From contig CM039462.1 in assembly GCA_022414725.1 (NCBI GenBank), forward strand, positions 14,019,233 to 14,083,232: a DNA stretch of 64,000 nucleotides. The letters are read 5' to 3'. The stretch comes from Microglena sp. YARC. Taxonomy: Eukaryota > Chlorophyta > Chlorophyceae > Chlamydomonadales > Chlamydomonadaceae. This document shows, piece after piece, positions 49,901-61,543 of this stretch (positions within the stretch are counted from its first letter, which is position 1; every line of letters begins with the position of its first letter). The notes beneath the pieces were generated by a model. That model was not told where the DNA came from. It ran no database searches and worked only from the letters and a program-made list of their open reading frames with translations. The position numbers and the translations under genes are program-made.

Positions 49901-52900
49901 GTTGGGTAGTGTGGGTAGGGTGGGTAGTTGTGGGTAGGGTGGGGTAGAACTAATGATGATGAAATGAAAAGGAACTCCTGCTCACCTGCCATCGCTGCCA
50001 GAGCCGCAATACTTAGAGTGTCCTCAGCTACAGGTACTGCTGCCGTCGTGGCAGTGGTGGAAGCCTTTTCGCCTGGGGCCTCGTTTGTGGATGCGCCAGC
50101 TTGTAATGGGGTCGGTGCTGACACCTTACCGCAAAATAAAATGGCGGTGTGAGAGTGTTGTGAAGAGGGGGGGGGGGGGGAGGATTCCTGAGCCACGGGT
50201 ACCGCCTGCCCCCATGGCAGTAGTGGAATTTTTTTCGCCTGGGCCTTGCTTTGTGGATGCGCCAGCTTGTGGTGGGGTCGGAGCTGACACCTTGACCTGA
50301 AAATGCAGGCGCGGTGTGCGTGTGTGTGGGGGAGGGGGGGGATTCCTGAGCTACGGGTACCGCTGCTGTAGTGGCAATAGAAGGAGCCTTTTCGCCTGGG
50401 GACTCGCTTGTTGTAATGCACCAGCTTGTGATAGGGGTCGGTGCTGACACCTTGACCTGCAAAATGTAATGCGGGTGTGCGAATGTAATGTGTGTGTGTG
50501 TGTGCAATGTGTGGAGAGAGAGGGGGGGCGGGGGGATTCCTGAGCTACGGGTACCGGCTGCCGTCGTGGGCAGTAGTAGACGCCTTTTCGGCCTGGGGCC
50601 TCACCTGTGGATGCACCAGCTTGTGCTGGGGTCGATGCTGACATCTTGACCTAACAAATGCAATGGCGTATAATGTATGTATGTTCCGGTCCAGGGGTAG
50701 GTCAAATAGGACAATGGGACTTGCCCAACCATGACAGGAAGGGATACAAAACAAGCACTGATGAACTGAACCCCGGAACAGACGAACAATACCTTTGTAC
50801 TTACATGTCCTTCGGGACTGCTCTATGGATGACAAACACAGACAAACATACACAAACACAGACGAACAAACAAATGCATCAACACACACACAAACACATA
50901 CACACATACACACTCAAACACAGACAAACATATATACAGATAGCTGTAAGGTAGCAGCTTATGAATGACAGCATAACAGGTCATAGAGTCCTCTCTATTA
51001 TAACCTCCTGGTAATCTAGTGATCCTGAGAATTTGATGTTGAGCAAGTCCCTTTAGACTTATGTATCTACCCCTACACTGGAACAACAACAACAACAACA
51101 CACACAAAACTACCACCACCACCAACAACAACAAAACCACCATCAACAACACTACCACCACCATCACCACCAACAACAAACAACGCTGCACTTTGTCCAA
51201 GGAAACAAAAAAAATAGCTTTCCGACAACATGTCCCACAGCGCCGCATTCCGTTGTGCATGACAAGCATGAATTCCCAAACTTGCCGAAACTGCGCTAAG
51301 TAGCTACTCAACCTGGCCTACAGAAATATGCAATTACAAACACTGATAAACAAGGGTAAACACCATCTTTGCTTTAAGTACTTGTTTTTATTTTATTATT
51401 ATCATTTTCCACCTTCTTTGCTGAAGATTGGCCTTGGACTTAATTTCAATTCATTTAAATACATTTAATTTCATTTAACTAAATTTATTTTCATTTAAAT
51501 GAATTTAATTTCATTTAAATAAATTTCATTTCATTTGAATAAATTTAATTTCATTAAATAAATTTGAATGTTTATTATTAATAACAAGTGTATCCACCTT
51601 CTTTGCTGCAGCTTGGCCTTAACATAAGTGCTTCTGTGCACTTCGTATAAATATTATAAATATTTATCTGTGTTTTAATTTATTCCACCTCCTTTGCGGT
51701 GGGTTGGCCTTTGACTGAATTAAATTGTATTTCAATTGTAATGTGTAATTATTAAATAACAAGGATATCCACCTTCTTCGCTGCTGGTTGGCCTTTGCAT
51801 ATGTACTTGTGAGCTATTTTGTCTTCTTCTTCTTCTTCTTCTTCTTCTTCTTCTTCTTCTTCTTCTTCTTCTTCTTCTTCTGCTTCTTCTGCTTCTGCTT
51901 CTTCTACTTTTTTTAAAAATGTTATTATCATTATTTATTGTATACCGTATTATTTCTTAATTTCACCTTCTTTGCAGCAGGTTGGCCTTTGATTTTTGCC
52001 TCCCCTTTCTCCCCCTCCGCAGGCTTTCGTTTTAGCTTCGCCTTGGGGGCAGCTGCACCACTCCCGCCAGCTGCCGCTCCAACCGCAGTCACTGCTGCAC
52101 CTGAGAAGCAGGACAGAATTGGCTGATAAAGACTCATATAACATGAGGTTGGCCATGAACATATACATACATACATATATACATACATACATACATATAT
52201 ACATACATACGTACATATATATATACATACATATATACATACGTACATATATACATACATACATATATACATACATACATACATATATACATACATATAT
52301 ACATACGTACATATATACATACATACAAACATACATATACACATACATATATACATACGTACTTATATACATACATATATACATACATACATACATACAT
52401 ACATACATTAAGATAACAGGTTGCAAGCACCCCTCCCGCAAGCTGCCACTCTACCTGCAGACGCTGCTGCACCTGAGAAGCAGAAACAATTGGCTGATAA
52501 AGACTGATATAACATGAGGCTGGCCATGAAAATATATACAAACATTTAGATAGCAGGTTTCATGCACCACTCCCGACAGCAGCCGCTCCGCTTGCAGCCA
52601 CCGCTGCACCTGAGAAGCCGTCCGGAATTGGCTGATAAAGACTCAAATAACATGAGGTTGGCAATGAACATACATACACACATCAATGGTCGTACTAACT
52701 GGGTAATAACACAATCCACCGGCCGCTGCCGCACCTGAGAAGCAATACAGAATTGGCTGATGAAGACGCATGTAACATGAGGTTGGCAATGAACATACAG
52801 GCATACATTTATGGTGGTACTAACTGGGTAATAACACAATCCACCAGCCGCTGCTGCACCTGAGAAGCAATACAGAATTGGCTGATAAAAACGCATGTAA

Positions 52901-55900
52901 CATGAGGTTGGCCATGAACATACAGGCATACATTTATGGTGGTACTAACTGGGTAATAACACAATCCACCAGCCGCTGCCGCACCTGAGAAGTGGTCCAG
53001 AATTGGCTGATAAAGACTCATATATAGGGAACGGCAATATGATATCATATGATATCATTTCATCTTGTGACATCATATGATGCCGGCAATCTGACTAGGC
53101 TAAAATTACCATTTATATACAATATCATATGATGCAATTTGTATGATATCATATGATATCATACTCGCCTTTGCTCAACATCATATGATATGCCGGTCCC
53201 TACTTATACCCTTCTTGCCCAAAAGGAGGCAGTTGCGTCAAAATCGCAACCCAAAATGACAGAATGTAGTACCCCACCGTGGATCCCTCACCATCACTAT
53301 AACATGAGGTAGGCCATGTAAACACATAGATGCATACATACATTTAGATAGCAGGTTGCAAGCAAGATAAGGCAGTGCAACAATCAGAATGAACGAAGCA
53401 GGTATGCGCCCAAGGTGGTCGTATCAATAAGGCCTGGTAGTGCTGTCTGCAGACATAGGGTACATGCATTTAGATGATCAAACAACAGGAAGACAGGAAA
53501 AGGATACAAACATAGATAAGATGCCAACGCAAATGCGTAGGCCTACATACATACATACATACATACATACATACATACATACATACATACATACATACAT
53601 GCATACATACATACATACATGCATGCATACATACATACATACATATATACATACATACATACATACATGCATACATACTTGCATACATACAAACAAACAT
53701 ACATACATACATACATACATACATACATACATACATACATACTCACACACATCATTTCTTAAGATCGGAGAATGCGCTGGGTTCGAATCCCTACAGGTGC
53801 GCTTTAGAGTCAGCGGTCGCTGTCAACCGCCATGGTAGCACTGTCCAGGTAAAGTAGCACCCGGTTCTCTACCGCCGTAAGACAGGGCTCCCTTAATACC
53901 ACGCCTCACCAGGCGTTATCATTACTTTTTCATTACGCACACATATAACAACTAGCTCCTGCACCTGCTGTCCCTGTGGCATTGGAAGAGGCAGTGGTCG
54001 CCTTAGAGGGACCCCCCCCCCCCCCCCCCCCCTGCTGCGGTCTCCACGCTCTTGAACCCAACCCCGCACTATCATCACCTGCAGCAGGTGGTGTCGAACC
54101 CCGACCCATCCCACCCAACCCCCACCCAACCCGCACTATCATCACCTGTTTGCCCCTGTGCGTTGGAAGAGGCAGTGGCCGCCTTTGAGGGACCCCCCCC
54201 CCCCCCCCCTGCTGCGGTCTCCTCGCTCTTGAACCCCAACCCCGCACTATCATCACCTGCAGCAGGTGGTGTCGAACCCCAACCCATCCCACCCAAACCC
54301 ACCCAAACCCGTGCCTATCATCACCTGTTCTCCCTGTGGCGTTGGAAGAGGCAGTGGTTGCCTTAGAGGGAGCCCCTCCCCGTCCTGCTGCGGTCTCCCC
54401 GCTATTGAACCCAACCCTGCCCTATCGTCACATGCAGGTGGTGTTAAACCCCAACCCATCCCACCCAACCTCCACCCAACCCCACGCTATCATCACCTGT
54501 TGTCCCTGTGGCACTGGAAGAGTCAGTGGTTGCCTTAGAGGGAGCTCCCACCCCCCCGCTGCGGTCTCCCCGCTCTTGAACCCAACCCTGCACTATCATC
54601 ACATGCAGGAGGTGTCGAACCCCAACCCATCCCACCCCAGCCCCACCCAACCCGCTTTATCACAAACCTGTTGTTCCTGTGGCGTTGAAGAGGTAGTGGT
54701 TGCCTTAGAGGGAGCCCCTCCCCTTCCTGCTGCGGTCTACCCGCTCTTGAACCCAACCCCGCACTATCATCACCTGCAGCAGGTGGTGTCGAATCCCAAC
54801 CCATCCCACCCAACCCCACCCAACCCCGCGCTATCATCACCTGTTGTCCCTGTGGCGCTGGAAGAGGCAGTGGTCGCCTTTGAGGGAGCCCCTCCCCTTC
54901 CTGCTGCGGTCTACCCGCTCTTGAACCCAACCCCGCACTATCATCACCTGCAGCAGGTGGTGTCGAACCCAACCCATCCCACCCCACCCCCACCAACCCC
55001 GTGCTATCATCACCTGTTGTCCCTGTGGCGTTGGAAGAGGCAGTGGCCGCCTTTGAGGGAGCTCCCCCCCCCTGCTGCAGTCTCCCCGCTCTTGAACCTA
55101 ACCCTGCACTATCATCATATGCAGGTGGTGACGAACCCCAACCCATCCCACCCCACCCCAACCAACCCCGCGCTATCATCACCTGTGGTCCCTGTGGCGT
55201 TGGAGGAGGCAGTGGCAGCCTTTGGGGGAGCTTCCCCCTCTGCTGCGGTCCGCTCTTGAACCCAACCCCGCACTATCATCACCTGCAGCAGGTGTGTCGA
55301 ACCCCGACCCATCCCACCCAACCCCACCCAACCCCGCGCTATCATCACCTGTTGCCCCTGTGGCGTTGGAAGAGGCAGTGGTTGCCTTAAAGGGAGCCCC
55401 CCCCCCCCCCCCCCCCCCCCCCCCTGCTGCGGTCTCCACGCTCTTGAACCCAACCCTGTACTATCACCTCCTCCAGGTGATGTCGAACCCCAACCCATCC
55501 CACCCCACCCACACCCAACCCCGTTGCTATCATCACCTGTTGTCCCTGTGGCGTTGGAAGAGGCAGTGGCCACCTTTGAGGGAGCTCCCCCCTCTGCTGC
55601 GGTCTCCCCACTCTTTGGAGGCTTGGGGGCGGAGGGACGGGCCCTCTTTTGGGGGGGCTGGGTGGTCTTCTGCTGTGGGAGAGCTGCACCAGGATTGACT
55701 ACTGTCTCAACACGACCCTGAATGGCAAGAGATGAAGGGTAAGGGTGATGGTGGGGGTGAGTGTGAGTGTGGGTGAGTAAGGGGTAAGGGTGGGGCGAAG
55801 GGACGGGCCCTCTTTTGGGGGGGCTGGCTGGTCTTCTGCTGTGGGAGAGCTGCACCAGGGTTGACTAATAGAGAGAGGTAGAGAGAGAGAGAGGGAAGGA

Positions 55901-58806
55901 AGAAGAAGGTAGAGAGAGGTAGAGAGAGAGAGAGGGAAGGAAAAAGAAGGTAGAGAGAGGGAAGGAAGAAGAAGGTAGAGAGAGGGAAGGAAGAAGAAGG
56001 TAGAGAGAGATAGAGAGAGAGAGAGGGAAGGAAGAAGAAGGTAGAGAGGGGTATCAACACGACCCTGAATATCAAGAGAGGCAGGGTAAGGGTGGGGGGG
56101 CTGCATGAGGGTAGCTGTGGGGGGGCATCACCAGGGTTGGCTAATGTCTCAACACGACTCTGAGTAACAAGAGAGGCAGGGTGAGGATCAGGATCAAGGT
56201 GGGAATGGGAGTGGGGGTGAGGCTGGGGGGGCATCACCAGGGTTGACTAATGTCTCAACACGACCCTGAATGGCAAGAGAGACAGGGTGAGGATCAGGAT
56301 AAGGGTGGGGGGACTGCGCAAGGTTGAAGTGGGGGGGCTGCACCAGGCTGACTACAGTCTCAACACGACCCTGAACAGCAAGAGAGACAGGACCAGGGTG
56401 GGGGTGAGTGCGGGGGAGTAGGGGCGGGCCCTCATTTGGGGGGGGGAGGATTCATCCCCCTCCCCCTCAGCTCCCCCACCCGCCGGGCTATGATGAGCAG
56501 GAGCATCCCCCTCCCCTCAGCTCCCCCACCCGCCGAGCTATGATGAGCGGAAGCATCCCTCTCCCCCTCAGCTCCCCCACCCGTCGCGCTATGATGAGCG
56601 GACGCATCCCCCTCCCCTCAGCTCCCCCACCGCCGCGCTATGATGAGCGGAACCAGACCACCCCCATGTTTATGCACACCACACACCGCGTTGGCGTAGA
56701 AATCACTGAACTTGGTCTTGCATGCATGGCAGTGTAAGGCACACCACCCCCATGGCAATGCACACCTTGCCACAACACCCACATGGTGATGCACTCCATC
56801 CCATACAACGCCCATGGTAATGCGCACCACCCCGATGGAAGTACACTACATACCACAACACCCACATGGTAATGCACTCCATCCCATACCACCCCCATAG
56901 CAATGCACACCACGCACCGTATTGGCGTAGAAATCACTGACCTTGATCTTGGCCTTCAATGATGAGCACATGGCTGCATGCACGGCAGTGTAAGGCACAC
57001 CACCCCCATGGCCATACACACTATCCCATACCACCCCCATGGCTATACACACCATCCCACAACACCCACATGGTGATGCACTCCATCCCATACCACCCCC
57101 ATGGCAATGCACACCACGCACCGCATTGGCGTAGAAATCACTGACCTTGATCCTGGCCTTCAATGATGAGCACATGGCCGCATGCATGGCAGTGTAATGC
57201 TCACCACCCCCATGGCCATACACACTATCCCATACCACCCCCATGGCAATGCACACCACGCACCGCATTGGCGTAGAATCCACTGCACTTGGTATTGGCC
57301 TTCAATGATGAGCACATGGGCGGCATACATGACATTGTACTGCACACCATCTCATAACACCCACATGGTAATGCACACTTGATTATTCGGGGTTGGGCAG
57401 GGCACTTATGCCTACTTGGTTACCCCTAGACTGTAACATGCATACAACGCGCACCCCCGTGGAAACGCACCGCACTGACGTAGAATCCACTGACCTTGGT
57501 CTTGGCCTTCAATGCTGAGCACATGGGCGGCATGCATGGCAGTGTAATGTACACCACCCCCAAGGCAATTCACACTATCCAACACCACCCCAATGGTGAT
57601 GCACACCACGCACCACATTTACATAAAATCCGCTGAACTCTGTTGTCTTACCCTTAAATGATGAGCAATTGGCTGCATGCATGACAGTGTAATGCACTGA
57701 ACCCCCATGGCAGTACACAACATCCCACACCACCCCCATGATAATACAAACCATCCCACACCACCCCCATGGTTATGCACACCACACACCGCATTGGCGT
57801 AGAAACCACTGACCTTGGTCTTGGCCTTCAACGCTGAGCACATGGGCGGCATGCATGGCAGTGTAATGTACACCACCCCCATGGCAATTCACAACATCCC
57901 ACACCACCCCCATGATAATACACACCATCCCACACCACCCTCATGGTGATGCACACCACGCAACGCAATGACATAAAACCTGCTGAACTTTGTCTTGGCC
58001 TTTGCGCTATCCTTTATCCTAAGCATAGCCTCGTCATTAATGAACTTGGTATTGGCCTTCAATGTTGAGCACATGGGCAGCATGCATGGCAGTGTGCTGC
58101 ATACCACCCCCATGAGAATACAAACCATCCCATACCGCCCCCATGGGAATGCACACCACGCACCGCATTGACATCAATTCCGCTGAACTAGGTTTTGGCC
58201 TTTGCGCTCTCCTTCATGCTAAGCATAGCCTCGTCATCAATGAACTTGGTATTAGCCTTCAATGCTGAGCACATGGGCAGCATGCATGGCAGTGTGCTGC
58301 ATACCACCCCCATGATAATACAAACCATCCCATATCGCCCCCATGGTAGTGCACACCACGCACCGCATTGACATAAAATCCGCTGAACATTGTCTTGCCC
58401 TTAAATGATGAGCACATGGCTGCATGCATGGCAGTGTAATGCACACCACCTCCATGGCAATACACACTATCCCACACCATCCCATGATAATACAAACCAT
58501 CCCATACCGCCCTCATGGTAATGCACACCACGCACCGCATTGACATAAAATCCGCTGAACTTTGTCTTGGCCTTCGCGCTCTCCTTCATGCTAAGCATAG
58601 CCTCGTCGTCAATGAAGTCTTCCTCGTAGTTTTGCCCTTTAGCACGACTGGGGGCATTTTTCTTGCCCTCTTTGCCCGCCTCGTTCCCCTCCTCCCCCCC
58701 GGAGCTGTTTTCACTCCCGCTGTTTTCACTGCCGCTGCCCTCGTCACCGCTCCCGTCACCACCCTGCAGAGGGAGACGTCAGATGTGTGTGTGTGTCTGA
58801 GAGAGA

Positions 58807-58872
<66 letters not shown>

Positions 58873-59404
58873 CCTGAACTAGTCAGAAATTCCCCCCCAA
58901 CCCCCCCCAGCTCCGCGCTCCCCGGGATTCGGGGGGCAGCGCATCGCACTGGGGTTGCACCGAGTCGCTCAATTTGCGACGGGTCACACGAAAAGAAAAC
59001 AGTGCATGTATCCCAGAACTCTATACATATATATAGAGAGAGAGATATCATGACTCTTTTAGCACTGGCTGTATTCGTACAACCACGCGGACTTGTCCAT
59101 TTTTTGGCTTGTATTTTGTGTTTATTTATTTCCCCCTATCTTTGTACATGGCGGCAGGGATCTACTAAGCGCATGCGGCAGCGCGGTGCCGCGCTGCCTT
59201 TTGAGCCCCTCTGCGCGTTTCACACAGTTTTTTCAACCCCTCGTGGGCGCAGCGCACAGTTATTGCGCTTTCTGCACTAAAGAGCGCTGACCAATTTGGC
59301 ATCTGTGCGCTTAAAGCGCTGACCAATTTGGCAAGAAGTAGTACCCTGCATGGCGGGAGCACATTTGAAATGTGTAACAAGAAGTACCAGATTGAGACAA
59401 AGAC

Positions 59405-59438
<34 letters not shown>

Positions 59439-60302
59439 TGACAGACAGACAGACAGACAGACAGAATTGCTAAAACGCTACCCAGAATATGAATCAGCTG
59501 AATCAGCTAGGTCAGCCCTAAAATCGTAATAAGGATCCTATCCTGGGAGGAGGCAAAAAATCATCTTTTTGATTTGAAAAACAAATCCCTGGATGGGCTC
59601 CCTCCCTGTCACACCTCACATCATAATAAACACAACAGGCACGAGCAGGGCAATCACCTCGCTGCCTTCCGCACTGTCGCCACTGCTGTAATCCCCTGCC
59701 TCCATGTCGCTGTCACTGTCACTGTCGTCATCTCCTGCACCAGTCTGGGGTGGAGGCGTGGGGCAACAGTTAGCATTTTGGCATAAAAAAGATAACGCCT
59801 GGAGGGGCTTGGTGTTAAGGGGACTCTCCCGTACGCCGCAGCTGGGGAAAGTCACCATGGCAGACATAGTAAGTGTCACTCTCCAGGCGGTAGGGACATT
59901 ATGAAATTATGGTATTGGGGTATTTTGGCATACCATACGCAAACAAATTGAACGATTTGACGATAAAACGAGTGAAGAATTCTACCCCAAGCCGCCGTGA
60001 GTGTGTTCAGGGCAAGGTTCCTAGCTGAAGTTTCAGGTCCATGAATTGTGTGGATGGAGGTTGATGGAGTTGGTGGGGTTGGTGGTTGTGATTGGCCCCA
60101 GTGCAAGCAAACAGGCTGGACCCCTCAACCTCACGCCTTGTAATAAGGCATACTATTTATGTATGTCATATTGAGAACATGTGTGTTTGTGTGGGTTAAT
60201 TAGTCTCACTGGTTCATTCACACAGGAGGGCAAACGTATGCAGGTTGTCATTCAGATATCGCGAGAGGATAGCATAGTCAAGTAGGGCACCAGGGTAATG
60301 TG

Positions 60303-60387
<85 letters not shown>

Positions 60388-60494
60388 CCATCATCCTCCT
60401 CCTCCTCCTCCTCCTCATCATCATCATCATCAGCACCATCAGCAGCAACAGCAACAGCAGCAGCAGCAGCACCACCATCAGCATCAGCATCAGT

Positions 60495-60540
<46 letters not shown>

Positions 60541-61462
60541 CCACCATCATCATCATCTTCATCAGCATCACCACCATCAGCATCCGCATCACTACCACCA
60601 TCACCACCACCATCAGCAGCAGAAGCAGCAGCAGAAGCACAGGCCCAGCAATAGCTCAGCCTTCCACAGGTCCTGCCATACTTACGAAGGCACTCTCCAA
60701 TCATTTAATGACATCAGCATAATTACATAGGCACTCTCCAATCGTTTTATGTTTCCAATAGTTTATGGCATCAACACAATTACTTAGGCACTCTCCAATC
60801 GTTTTATGTTTCCAATGTTTATGACACCAGCATAATTACATAGGCACTCTCCAATCGTTTTATTTTTCCAATGTTTATGACATCAACATAATTACATAGG
60901 CACTCTCCAATCGTTTTATGTTTTCAAATTTTATGACATCAACATAATTACATAGGCACTCTCCAATCGTCTTATGTTTCCAATCATTTATGAAATCAGC
61001 ATAATTACATAGGCACTCTCCAATCGTCTTATGTTTCCAATCATTTATGAAATCAGCATAATTACATAGGCACTCTCCAATCGTTTTATTTTTCCAAATT
61101 TTATAACATCAGCAAACTTACAAAGGCACCCTCAAATCGTTTTATGTTTCCAATTTGTATGACATCAGCATACTTACATAGGCACTCTCCAATCGTTTAA
61201 TGACATCTGCAAAGCCTCCCCCCTTGACTGGAGCTTTAGAAGGGCTTGTCAACTGTAGCAAGAAATGTGAGGGTGAAGGTGGAGGTGAGGGTGCGGGTGA
61301 GGGTGTGGGTGTGGGTGAGGGGTGTGGTGTGGTGTGGGTGTGGGTGTGGGTGTGGGTGTGGGTGCGGGTGTGGGTGGGGGTGAGGGTGGGATGAGAGCCC
61401 GGGGAGAAGGAGAAGGAGAAGGAGAGGGAGAGGGTGAGGGTGAGGGTGGGGATGAGGGTGGG

Positions 61463-61543
<81 letters not shown>

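Noticed and set aside
52134..52541. Tyr/Met/Cys repeat frames
   Set aside because: Produced by the (ATAC)n tract upstream of E7.
53440..53838. YIHTYIHT frame on the plus strand
   Set aside because: Produced by the (CATA)n repeat; it then runs into a SINE.
54336..55259. 307-codon plus-strand frame
   Set aside because: It is the antisense of the E6 donor-copy array. Its periodicity equals the 175-bp repeat.
60252..60722. Poly-Asp, poly-Met and poly-Ile frames
   Set aside because: They come from the (ATC)n microsatellite. E3 and E4 join directly in phase without it.
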